From: Euprymna scolopes
Taxonomy: Eukaryota; Mollusca; Cephalopoda; Sepiida; Sepiolidae
DNA length: 25,437 nt
Direction: 5' to 3'
Assembly: GCA_024364805.1 (NCBI GenBank)
Contig: CM044500.1
Coordinates: 90,945,547-90,970,983, forward strand
The notes under the pieces were generated by a model. It did not search any database, was not told the DNA's origin, and saw only the letters and a list, made by a program, of their open reading frames with translations. Below are positions 17,717 through 25,437 of the stretch, piece by piece; position 1 is the first letter of the stretch, and every line of letters begins with the position of its first letter. The position numbers were made by a program, and so were the translations under genes.

Positions 17717-18109
17717 TTTTATTAAAGCTACAATAATTCCCAACAAAGCTTAATATTCATCACAATTCGTATTCTTGAAATTGATTTGATAGTCACTGCG
17801 ACATTGACTTCCGGAAAAAAAAAAAAAATAAATAAATAAAATAAAGGAAAGCCTCGCTGAACAGTTGTACACATTTCTTTTATTTTCTATCAGGAAGAAG
17901 AGATACTACTTATGAAAATAAGGGACATCAACACCTACCATCTTATATGACAGATTATGTTGGCAAATAAAAATTGAAAATTCCTTTTAACATTGTCATT
18001 ATTCTTTTATATGCTAACTCATGTCCACGGTGTTTCCTATGAACTGCATCAATATAGCCTTCAAACACAATTCTTTTCACAAAACTGTATTGTATCTCAT
18101 GGCTTCTCA

Positions 18110-18128
18110 GTAGTGTTTATCAAACACC
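18110..18128. repeat. Small perfect hairpin upstream of PLE copy B
   Basis: GTGTTT and AAACAC pair around a three-base loop, just outside the 5' end of copy B, within a partly palindromic stretch. Confidence 0.7.
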
Positions 18129-18183
18129 ACCTCGTTTAAAAAAAAAAAAAAAATCAGCAAAAAACGTTCCAAATAATGGATCT

Positions 18184-18185
<2 letters not shown>

Positions 18186-18220
<35 letters not shown>
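18186..18220. repeat. Poly-T tract
   Basis: A T homopolymer of 35 bases. Confidence 0.95.
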
Positions 18221-18223
<3 letters not shown>

Positions 18224-18224
18224 C

Positions 18225-19855
18225 TAGATTAATTTTACTAACCTATTCATCTTCTATATAACTACACAGATAAATATTATTTTCATATTACAACCTATCG
18301 AGATAATAAAAAGCTCAATATACAAGATAGAGCAATTAACAAACAAGAAAAATTGGTGATGAAAATAAAAATTGAATGAATTACAATATTTATTAATCCA
18401 ACAAATAATATATGGAGTAATACTCCTTAAGGTTCAAACAGAAGAAACTGGTGTGGGTTTTTTTATATACAAGGAAGTCACCACTTATTAAGGCCTGGAG
18501 ACCACTCAAGGATAAGTGTTAGTTGATTATAATTAAGTTTTATTCAAATATAACTGACATTCTGGATTTTAATTCAATCTTCGGATTTCAGATTTTATCT
18601 TACGAAGTGCCACACCTTTTATTAATTGATTTATTATTTGATTTTTACTATTGAAAAATAGAACTGAAAATGGTTGGGCGAGCCTTGTTACAAACAACAC
18701 AAATTGTTATACCTCCCTTCCCTTAAGAATGACGATAACCACTGAAAATTCATTAAGTAATACAATGGAAAAAGAAAACGTCTTAATATCCAGAAAACTA
18801 CTTATTGACTGTTCCAGGTTCTTCTTGTCATCTGCCGGGCTCTCCCAAGTAACTTTGTGGAAATCACAGGTTCATAAAAGCAGAAGTACCAAAAGAAATT
18901 GAAAAATTGCTATTTCTATCATATTTGCAACTTTTTAATCTTTTTTCCTCAGAATTTGTTTTCAATATTTGTCTTCATTCTGTGTGTATGTTTCGTTGTT
19001 ATCTACATTGATAATGCTAACGTTTTAACTTATTTTTGCTACGAGAAAACACATTGGTATTATCAGCATAAGTGAACAAGAAATAATAAACATCTAAGCT
19101 CTACTAATAACAACTTTTAATATTGAGCACTATCAGACAATAACTTTTAATTTTCTCGTATATTAAGTTAAATAAACGTTGTAGAAAGAAACAAGCACTT
19201 GTGTAAACAATGTTTGCTCATCAACTTTCACAGGAATCCGTTTTTCGTACTTTTCACGATGATGACTAAGTCATTTTAGTTTTTAATTTTTATTTGTTTG
19301 CACATTTTAAATTTAAGGTAGATAACTTTTATTATATTATTCAATTTAAAATGAATTATCCCACTTGCTGATTTTATTTTTAGGTGATTATTTATGAATG
19401 TTTTATATTAGCAGTTGCCTAGGCCAAACTATGTAAATTGTTTAACGAATCGTAACTATATTATACTATCGATAACATGGTATAACAATAACAAATAAAA
19501 ATTGACTTTGAAGAAGCAAAGTTTAATCTGTCAGCTTAAATACTATTTAGATCTAACTTTGAAAATCCAATAAGGTACTTTATATATTAGATGAAGCATT
19601 AATTTCTTTCCAAAATTTGTTAAAAAAACAAAAAACAAAACAAAAAAACAATATTTTGTGGATGCATAAAGAAACTTATTTGAGAAATGTCCTTCCTCTC
19701 CCCGGTATTCCCCATTTTTTTGTCAATCAAGTTCATTGCTTAACTTTTACTCATATCAATACAATCATAATTTTCCTAAGTTTTTCAAAAGCTGTAAAAT
19801 TTTGAATGTTAAACTATTATTTGATGCATATTTAGTGAAAAAAAAAAAAAAAGTT
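18225..19855. other. AT-rich interval, no gene recognised
   Basis: The least biased part (18640-18900) holds an 83-codon frame on the plus strand (18651-18902) without recognisable motif, signal peptide or splice context. I treat it as chance. The remainder is AT-rich with short homopolymers. Confidence 0.5.
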
Positions 19856-19859
19856 TCGG

Positions 19860-20045
19860 AATTTTCTAGTTTAGGATTGATAATTTGGATTATTTAGACT
19901 ACTCTTCTTTAAACAACGTTTAGGCTTATGTAACCTCCAATCTTCTAACATGTCTTGTCAAACTCTGGAATCTGTACAGAATTTTGAACAGAAATGGAGG
20001 GTAACTTGCTCTCATTTCATCAGCCATGACTGGATCAAAGTCTAC
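19860..20045 (-). repeat. Dispersed repeat, copy 2
   Basis: Second copy of the repeat at 11180-11430, in the same orientation and with the same block order. On the minus strand VMADEMRASYPPFLF then KILYRFQSLTRHVRRLEVT can be read, paralleling DEMRAIYL and LYKFQTLT in copy 1. The SINE at 20073 follows at once. Confidence 0.6.
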
Positions 20046-20072
20046 AAGGAATCGTGATACAACAGAAAAAAA

Positions 20073-20150
20073 TGGCAACAGATGTGTTAAGTAACAGTTC
20101 TAAGTGCCAGTCTCTTGGAGGTTGAAGGGTCAATCCTCGGTACATACCAT
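20073..20150 (+). mobile_element. tRNA-derived SINE head, family shared with 12733
   Basis: GGGTCAATCC at 20128-20137 is a good B box. TGGCAACAGATG at 20073 is a weakened A box. The section between (TTAAGTAACAGTTCTAAGTG, then TTGGAGGTTGAAGG) aligns with the copy at 12742-12811. No tail was recognised. Confidence 0.65.
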
Positions 20151-20810
20151 AAAAATAAAATTATAAAATACTTAAAGCTTGTATAGGGCTTAATAATCCA
20201 AGTAATAGAAAAAATAAGTTTTACAATTAAACAAATATTTTTAAATCCTGGTGCAGCGATTATTTATTGTATTTACATTTTCATGACAAGAGTTTGTTAG
20301 AATTTTAGAAGAATGATCAGCAACATTTTTTTGTATGATGCTATACAAATAAGTTGGCCAAATAAATCGTATAATATATTTTGTAAGCATATTAATTGCT
20401 TAGGATAAAGCTGTCAGGTATCAAAAAATGCAAAAGTCTTTTATTAAGAGTGTAAGCAGCTGAAGTTTTGACTGTGCTTAAAGAAAAATAGATCTATGTT
20501 AAAGTTCCAAGCAGGAAGCGAAAAACATTTAAAATAGAAGAAGAGGCTAATCATAATCAAATATTGATTCATCAGATTAATTGCGATTTATAACAAAATC
20601 CGACAAGGTAATTTTATAGATTAGAAGATCAAATTTGGTTAAACATCTGACAGTTTATGAATTTTAATAAAAAGAAATAAAATGTTTCAGTTTCTTCATT
20701 TACTTCCATATCTAAAATAGCCTGTGTTTTGGTCACTTTCAGCTTATTCCAGTTGACTAATTTTTCCTGAGAAAATCGTAAAAAGATTATGCTGAACATG
20801 ATTGTGTGTG
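20150..20810. other. AT-rich interval, no gene
   Basis: Nothing recognised, apart from a CTGATGA with a five-base hairpin on the minus strand at 20578-20560 (see rejected items). Confidence 0.5.
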
Positions 20811-20812
20811 TG

Positions 20813-20814
<2 letters not shown>

Positions 20815-20846
<32 letters not shown>
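20815..20846. repeat. (TA)n microsatellite
   Basis: A TA run of about 31 bases preceded by a short GT run. Confidence 0.95.
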
Positions 20847-20849
<3 letters not shown>

Positions 20850-21019
20850 TATATTTAAAATTATTAAAGTTGAGTCTTGTCAGGGAAATAAAACAAAAAG
20901 ACAAACTAGTGATATGCAACACTCGTGATTTTGGTCGTTTGAACACTATCTGACTGCTTTACTGTTATGCCCATATTTGGCATTTATAGGTGTTAAATTT
21001 CCCTTAATTCTTGTGTTAA

Positions 21020-21105
21020 TTGATGCTGGCCCAGAGGTAAAGTCGTAGCAAATGATATCAAAGGTGACTTTGTAACAGGTTTCGAATCTCTTGACCAGCA
21101 GCAAT
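21020..21105 (+). mobile_element. tRNA-like Pol III promoter head
   Basis: TGGCCCAGAGG at 21027-21037 matches the A-box consensus TRGCNNARYGG except for one position. GGTTTCGAATCTC at 21078-21090 is a B box (GGTTCGANYCC) with one inserted T. Spacing (about 50 bases) is slightly longer than in a tRNA but normal for SINEs. No cloverleaf forms. About 20 bases further lies a complete hammerhead core on the same strand, so the two may form one element. Confidence 0.65.
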
Positions 21106-21109
21106 TATC

Positions 21110-21157
21110 ACTTCCTGCACTGATGATTGCAAAAGCATGAAACACTGGTGTATGTGC
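21110..21157 (+). ncRNA. Hammerhead ribozyme (type I, complete core)
   Basis: CTGATGA (21120-21126) is followed by stem II TTGC-AAAA-GCAT (21127-21138), then GAAAC (21139-21143). Stem III ACAC with GTGT closes over a two-base loop (21142-21151), and A at 21152 completes the GUA cleavage triplet. Stem I pairs TGCA before the core with TGTG after it (two of four pairs are wobbles). All invariant residues, including the A-U pair at the base of stem III, are present. The tiny stem III matches the minimal hammerheads of PLEs and retrozymes, which often work as dimers. Self-cleavage would yield a 5'-OH RNA start at 21153. Confidence 0.75.
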
Positions 21158-21247
21158 ATATAAAATATGTACATATAAAAATAAGCATTGTATAAAGTGT
21201 ATGTATGTATGTATGTATGAAAATATATATGTATCTATATATACATA

Positions 21248-21397
21248 CTAGCAGGGCTACCCGGCGTTGCTCGGGACCGTATAAACAATGAAAAAACAAA
21301 AGCAGATATTGAACATATGTTTTATTCTTAGGGGAGAGGAATCTTTCATCTCAAGTTTTAGCGTTACAAACAAACATTTGTCTTTTATATATATAGA
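21248..21397 (-). mobile_element. Non-autonomous Helitron, short copy
   Basis: Minus strand: A|TCTATATATATAAAAG start (TC at 21397-21396) and a 3' end with a CCCG...CGGG hairpin, TAGCCCTG and CTAG|T (21251-21248). Its interior keeps the AACGCTAAAACTTGA segment shared with the next copy. At 150 bases it is an internally deleted member. Confidence 0.75.
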
Positions 21398-21401
21398 TAA
21401 T

Positions 21402-21619
21402 GACAGGTTTTTTTTGGGCCCCCCCTCGAAGATAACTGATCAGTTGACCAACTTCTAGTGGTCCGTTTGACATTAAATTTCGATATTTGTCATCCGGGTG
21501 ATTGGGCTTCGATATGATACCAAATTTGTCAAGTTTGGTTCCGTCTTTCAAAAGTTTTAGCGTTACAAACAAACATACATACATACACACAGACGTTTGG
21601 CTTTTATATATATAGAAGA
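21402..21619 (-). mobile_element. Helitron 5' part, 3'-truncated
   Basis: The minus-strand start A|TCTTCTATATATATAAAAGC at 21619 is followed by GTTTGT/CATA-type repeats, AACGCTAAAACTTTTG and TTTGGTATCATATCGA. This order of terminus is, as I recall, common to Helitrons of many invertebrates. The 3' hairpin end is missing; the sequence breaks off in a poly-C/poly-T patch near 21405. It abuts the preceding copy almost directly. Confidence 0.65.
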
Positions 21620-21622
21620 TAA

Positions 21623-21678
<56 letters not shown>

Positions 21679-21682
21679 TTAT
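21619..21682. repeat. Perfect 64-base palindrome of microsatellite sequence
   Basis: ATAATG(TG)n(TA)n(CA)nCATTAT is symmetrical base for base about 21650.5. It starts at the 5' end of the adjacent Helitron and may form a cruciform or hairpin. Confidence 0.95.
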
Positions 21683-21684
21683 GG

Positions 21685-22370
21685 TACAAAATTTTATGAT
21701 GGCAATAAATAGACTATTTTTTATTATCAGTTATGATAAAAAAAAAAAAAAAAAGTGAAGAGGCTAGCTAACCGGATTTCTTTCAACAGAGAAAAAAGTG
21801 TTGTATGAGAATTACTACATTGTCCAAGAAAATGTTCACTTTGTAAACAGTCACATTGACCTAAAATATATAGTTTCTAAACTCTTAAGATAATAGAGAG
21901 AGAGTGATTTATTGAGTAGAGAATGAAATTAGCAGCACAGTTACAATAATTTATAATTGAAGACCTGTATGTATTGTTCAGAACATCTTAATGATTCACC
22001 TGACAAGTGTGTGTGTGTGTGTATACATATAAGTTGTATGTATATATATATAAGTTGCCATCTTTGTTTTTTAAACAAAAATGGTGATGCAATTTCTTCT
22101 ATATTCTTCATTTCCAACATTATATGGTCATGCTTATTTCTTTCTAAGAGAAATTTTAGGTTTTTTGTGTTTTTTCTTATCAGTAATACGTAAGGAAAAA
22201 TTTAATATTAAAATAAAAATATTGCTTGTTCTATGTAAACGAAAACAGGTCTGTAAATATTTTGATATGTTGAAAAAACTGATTAAGATAAATAAAATCT
22301 TGGATCTTGGGATATAGCCATATTGTTATTTTATTTTATCTTATTTTATTCAATTTAGGTAAATAAAGTT
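21685..22370. other. AT-rich interval, no gene
   Basis: Contains a poly-A tract near 21738-21755, an (AG)n stretch at 21896-21904 and a (TG)n run near 22006-22023. Open frames here have no recognisable motif. Confidence 0.6.
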
Positions 22371-22373
22371 ACC

Positions 22374-22431
22374 ATTAGTCGCTACAATAAAACTACTGTT
22401 TCATTCTAAAAACACTTCATCAGGCGACAAT
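22374..22431 (-). ncRNA. Hammerhead ribozyme (type I, canonical core)
   Basis: Minus strand in order: stem I half ATTGTCGC (22431-22424), CTGATGA (22423-22417), stem II region (22416-22403), GAAAC (22402-22398). Stem III is ACAGTA...TATTGT (22399-22384), then A at 22383 (GUA triplet) and the stem I partner GCGAC, a bulged T and AAT (22382-22374). Stem I has eight pairs and stem III six, with one G-U. Only stem II is weak (A-U, U-A, U-A with mismatches), so activity is uncertain. It lies on the same strand as, and about 1.4 kb downstream of, the PLE at 23850-25140, whose terminal region it may mark. Confidence 0.7.
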
Positions 22432-23845
22432 AAGCCTTCGGTCCTACTTGAGGCCAGTCTTTTAATGAAAATGAATGCCAATCAAAAACAAACAAAAAAA
22501 TAACAGAACAAGAAGAAAAAATTTGAGAAATTTTTCTTAAAATTAATAATTTTTATATTGTATATGTAGACGTGTGTTAACTGTAAGAAAAGGGAAGGTG
22601 GTTCAATCAGCAGCTACCACATATAATGAAGGTAGCCTTTGTTATTTTAATTATGTCAGAACAGTTACGCTCGTTAAGTGATAGGAAATAAGGAATTAAC
22701 TAAGGGAAAGCCGAATACAAAAGGGGGAAAGTAGCAGGATGAATTCCAACTGTGTGGTTGGTATCCATTGTAACGAGTACACATGTTAAAGACATTTAAA
22801 TTTTGCTTTATTTTGTGAAAATAATCGTCGGGGTAGATTTGTTGAAGAAATTTAGGTTGAATTTAAAAGTAAGTTAAATAAGGATTTAATTTTACTATCC
22901 TTTTAAATTTTATTATGAGAAGCCTAAGATTCTAAATTTAATACCATAATAATAATAATAGGTTTAATCTACTTTAAAAATATTTTTAAATAGTCTTCAG
23001 TGCAAATAAAATCATACAAAACTGAAATAAAACTACATCCTTTGCTAATTTATAAAAGTTGTTAATATAAATTTTATTAGGGTTAAATTTTAAGTAATGG
23101 ATAGATTGTTAATATATTATAGGAAGTAACAAATATAGGCATCTTATAAGCATTAAAAAATCTGGGTTAATGTATCATTAATATCAGTTAGGTTTATGAT
23201 TTATGTATCTTTGTCTTAAAGCTTATATATTGAGCTGGGTTGATCTGAAAACTTATAAGCCTGCCTGCCTGGTTTGTTTATTTAAGCGTAAGATTAATTA
23301 CAAAAATTGTTAGATTAAGGTAGATACTAAGGTTAGGGGTGTATATTATTACAATGTTTTTATTAAACAAGTATTACTTGTGCAAACTAATAATATGATG
23401 AGTGAAATCTACAATTCTAGTTAATGAAAGATTGGTTGAGTTGATGCATATCTTTTAAAACCATTGGTAAATAATAATAATAATGATAATAATAAGTGTT
23501 AAACAATGTTTAGGTTTTGTAAAAGACAGTCATATGCCAGTGAAGGGAAAGTATTAGTTGGGAATTTAGAGAAGATTCTATCTATATACTCACACTTATG
23601 AAAGCATACAGATCTATATATTATATATTTATATCTATATTTATCCAACAAATATATCAGTACCATGCATGTAGAACAGTTAAATTGTGGAAACAAATGA
23701 GATATGTTAGTCGCATAGTATTATTCAGATCTGAAACAAATTGAAGTTTATAGCCAATAAAAATAATGATACTAAAAGGAAAATTATGTTCTAAACAATT
23801 ACTTTTAATTTATAAGATAATGTTTACATTGCTGAGAAGATGATT
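22432..23845. other. AT-rich interval between PLE and hammerhead
   Basis: It may be the 3' untranslated or terminal region of the PLE on the minus strand, but no protein similarity was seen. ATA/AAT trinucleotide runs occur near 22946-22961 and 23470-23495. GGTTCAATC near 22600 resembles an isolated B box without a partner. Confidence 0.4.
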
Positions 23846-23849
23846 TTTT

Positions 23850-24520
23850 TCATAATGCTTACAATTTAAGGTTTCTTGTTTTTTATTGTGCAACTTATCT
23901 CTATCTTTAAATCTCATAATATATAATTTCTCAGTGAGACATAAATAACAAGGTGAGTTTTTTTTTTTTTCAAGATAGTCCACTTAATAGTTGGTGTTAA
24001 ATTTTGTTCAATTAGTTCATTATCATATACAGAAAGTAATGTTTTTCTTTTATAGTTTGAATTCTCGGAGGAGTATTTTTGACTGGTGAGCCTTTCTTTT
24101 GAATTCTCGGAAGAGTATTTTTTGACTGGTGAGCCTTTCTTTGAAAGTGTTATCAGCCATGTCAATACAAAATTTATTTATATTTGGATATTCTTTGGTG
24201 GTTAGTGTGGCTTTATATACTACAGAGGTTACTAAAAGTTCCATTAAATGGACATTACTGTTTATTCAAGTAGTTACATGATTTAGTTAATCTATTTATG
24301 TTTGATTCATTTGTATTGTTCAAAATTTTCAATCATATTTCTTAATTATTTTTTCCAGATTGCCACTACATCTAAAACTCAATTTTACTGTGTTTTCATT
24401 GAAAATTTGCTGTAATATATCATCACATGTAAAATGTAGCCTTATGAGATTTAAGAAATTTTTTTCAAGTTGGTTTGGACATTTAGATTGAAACAGAGGA
24501 TAAACCATGTAATATTCCAT
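23850..24520 (-). pseudogene. PLE C-terminal linker and GIY-YIG endonuclease (decayed)
   Basis: The linker frame at 24520-24329 reads FLNLIRLHF, then ILQQIFNENTVKLSFRCSGN (family 'L..IFN.NTVK.SY.C..N'). After an interruption VVYKATLTTKEY, FCIDMADNTFKERLTSQK, KRKTLLSVYDNELIEQNLTP and TIKWTIL follow. These match 'IVYKA.VTT...TYIGMTE.TFK.R...HK....N...L...IWELKE....IKW.IL', a GIY-YIG domain in which FCIDMA stands for YIGM(T). LCLTEKLYIMRFKDRDKLHN ends the domain near 23860. The element is not functional. Confidence 0.8.
24056..24140 (-). repeat. 42-base tandem duplication inside the endonuclease
   Basis: Unit 24056-24097 is repeated at 24098-24140 with one substitution and one extra T. The minus-strand translation repeats ERLTSQK and SSEN. 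An undisturbed PLE of this family would have a single unit here. Confidence 0.95.
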
Positions 24521-24699
24521 TTTCTACTGTTTTTAGGTATACTCGTACAATACGTAGGTTGAACATATTTTATCTGTGTGTTTTTATATTCACTATCCAT
24601 CAAGGTTTTGTTATAGAAAGTTTTGTGGAAGTTAAAAAATGTTTGTTAGAATAGTTGTCACTAATTCTTTTACTGATTGATTTAGGGATATGCTTTATT

Positions 24700-25140
24700 A
24701 TGGATTTAGGGTGATTGGAAAGTGGATTTACATAAATTGGGTTAGTACTATCCTTTTTGTATGGTTCATATACTTTTTCTTTAAGTCTAGGGTTACATCT
24801 AAGAAGTTAACTGTTTTAATGTTTGAAATAATTTCTACTTTTAATTTAATTCTTTTAAGTTTTTTAAAGATTACTTTCTTCGTCGCGTGTTCACATTTTA
24901 GACTGTTGGAATCTTTTACAACCATGAATCCATCATCTCTATAAAGTCCGATATTTTCTTCTTCAGTGTCTTTGTTTGGGCTCTACATTTTATATAACCT
25001 ATCAAATCTGTCATCTCTGCCGAATCCAGAGAACCCATCGAAACATCAAATTGGCTAACCTGATCTTTTTTTTTTTTTTTTGATCCATTGTCCATAATTG
25101 CTTAATAATACAGAGGTTCTGCACTTTTTGACAAGTGATT
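24700..25140 (-). pseudogene. Penelope-like reverse transcriptase, LYRDDG type (decayed)
   Basis: From 25140 on the minus strand: CRTSVLLSNYGQWIKK, then FDVSMGSLDSAEM (family FDVTMGS.DGAEV), LYRDDGFMVVKD holding the catalytic DD pair (about 24945-24910), LKVEIISNIKTVNFLDVTLD (family 'I.I..NLK.VNFLDVTLDL', the thumb strand), and a basic stretch. These blocks match a widespread PLE-type RT of marine invertebrates. The blocks fall in more than one frame. Confidence 0.8.
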
Positions 25141-25144
25141 GTAC

Positions 25145-25290
25145 CAGTGTTAAATCAAAACCTAGCCTCCATGTGAAAATATTCCGATTACCAAACTAGA
25201 TTTCCTGTTTTCATTTAAGATAAATAAGCAAATTGATATGAAAGAAAATATGTGAAATTTATGAATATGTTTTTGGAATATATTTTACAT
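25145..25290. other. AT-rich interval, no feature recognised
   Basis: It lies 5' of the PLE RT remnant on the minus strand. No further PLE motif could be read. Confidence 0.4.
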
Positions 25291-25295
25291 ATTTA

Positions 25296-25437
25296 TCTAT
25301 TATATAAATTTCAAATGTTGATTTGTTTGTTCGTGTGTCCACTAAAAACTTTCATCAGTTGTATCGGACCAGGTTGAAACTGGTACCATCTGAAAGAGTG
25401 ATACCTCTGACACACAACATGAAAAAAAAAAAAAAAA
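25296..25437 (+). mobile_element. Helitron 5' end, cut by window edge
   Basis: A|TCTATTATATAAATTTCAAA at 25295-25315 is followed by TTTGTTTGTTCGTGTGTCC, ACTAAAAACTTTCATCAG and CTGGTACCATCTGA. This is the same order as the Helitron 5' ends at 21619 and 16305, but on the plus strand and diverged. The poly-A at the window end is not explained. Confidence 0.55.

Larger units (their letters stand above)
16820..17746 (-). pseudogene. Penelope-like reverse transcriptase (decayed)
   Basis: In order on the minus strand: palm start LHTLQPQLLQHKKYAISFNV then SPYTSVPAQPSLDLI (family usual FDVVSLYTSVP, carrying a catalytic aspartate); HFKFKQQTYKQISSLPMGSS then LSRILAITYMN (family MGS.LSPILANIYM); RYVHDILIL, the catalytic YVDD region; IKFTIEHLE...SLVDFSLNI (family FTIE...L.FLD); and FYHKSTCRDIFINYKSALST then KAKIGYAMNE, the FYRK.T / thumb block specific to PLE RTs. 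The active-site YVDD reads YVHD here. The remnant spans several frames, so it is not functional. Confidence 0.85.
16336..18095 (-). mobile_element. Penelope-like element (copy B), decayed
   Basis: Runs on the minus strand from a 5' leader at about 18095, through RT (17746-16830), a linker, and a GIY-YIG endonuclease (16650-16336). This RT-then-GIY-YIG order defines canonical PLEs. It is nearly complete in domain content but carries several interruptions, so no single full-length frame exists. Compared with copy A (15008-15534), it has a tripled 39-base segment upstream of the palm domain. Copy B is followed by a Helitron at 16305. PLEs copy themselves through target-primed reverse transcription in the nucleus. 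Confidence 0.85.
23850..25140 (-). mobile_element. Second Penelope-like element family, decayed
   Basis: Minus-strand order: RT palm (25140-24890), RT thumb (24890-24700), C-terminal linker (24520-24240), GIY-YIG endonuclease (24230-23850). RT followed by GIY-YIG defines a PLE. Its RT has the LYRDDG active-site form rather than YVDD as in copy B at 16820-17746, so it belongs to a different lineage. Several interruptions separate the pieces, and the 5' part before the RT palm is not recognised in the window. A 42-base tandem duplication lies within the endonuclease. Confidence 0.8.

Noticed and set aside
18651-18902. 83-codon plus-strand frame
   Set aside because: No motif, no splice context, ordinary composition; likely chance.
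20555-20585. CTGATGA on the minus strand followed by a perfect ATCAA-TAT-TTGAT hairpin
   Set aside because: The required GAAA is missing after stem II and no stem III or stem I can be drawn.
22598-22610. GGTTCAATC as a tRNA gene or SINE
   Set aside because: No A box at suitable distance and no cloverleaf.

Overview
The window is AT-rich, non-coding animal DNA. It is full of TA, GT and homopolymer tracts and of decayed mobile elements, and it contains one assembly gap (810 N). I found no host exon that I can defend. A mollusc, most likely a cephalopod such as an octopus, fits best. The reasons are the LINE 3' tail ending in an aagctagcatg...gatgatgat run, several tRNA-derived SINE heads, abundant Penelope-like elements (PLEs), and Helitrons ending in a GC-rich hairpin plus CTAG. 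The species is inference.

Layout. 230-2075: a diverged long inverted repeat enclosing a relic Tc1/mariner (IS630)-type transposase, plus a Helitron end. 2700-5100: a hammerhead-like fold, two tRNA-like SINE heads, a strong short hairpin, and a fold-back PLE-terminus fragment with a second hammerhead-like core. 5400-5760: a CT/GC-richer island of unknown origin. 6580-6885: a possible MITE. 9194-9716: a TA-flanked mariner deletion derivative that keeps the transposase C-terminus. 9737-10288: two near-identical MITE copies in inverted orientation. 11100-13130: a dispersed repeat, a SINE head and a 5'-truncated LINE tail. 13864-14673: N gap. 15008-18095: two copies of one PLE facing each other, the longer with reverse transcriptase (RT) and GIY-YIG remnants, with a complete short Helitron between them. 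19860-20140: second copies of the dispersed repeat and the SINE. 21027-21157: a tRNA-like promoter head followed by a well-formed hammerhead ribozyme. 21248-21682: two Helitron copies and a perfect 64-base palindrome. 22374-22431: another hammerhead ribozyme on the minus strand, downstream of a second PLE family (23850-25140, minus). 25296 to the end: a Helitron 5' end cut by the window edge.

The most interesting signal is the recurrence of hammerhead ribozyme folds (four candidates, two with a complete core). PLEs are known to carry hammerheads, but the copy at 21110-21157 lies just behind a tRNA-like A-box/B-box pair. That recalls the Pol III-plus-hammerhead design of schistosome Sm-alpha elements and could be a small ribozyme-bearing retroposon family. 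All calls come from reading the sequence by eye; no database search or folding program was run.
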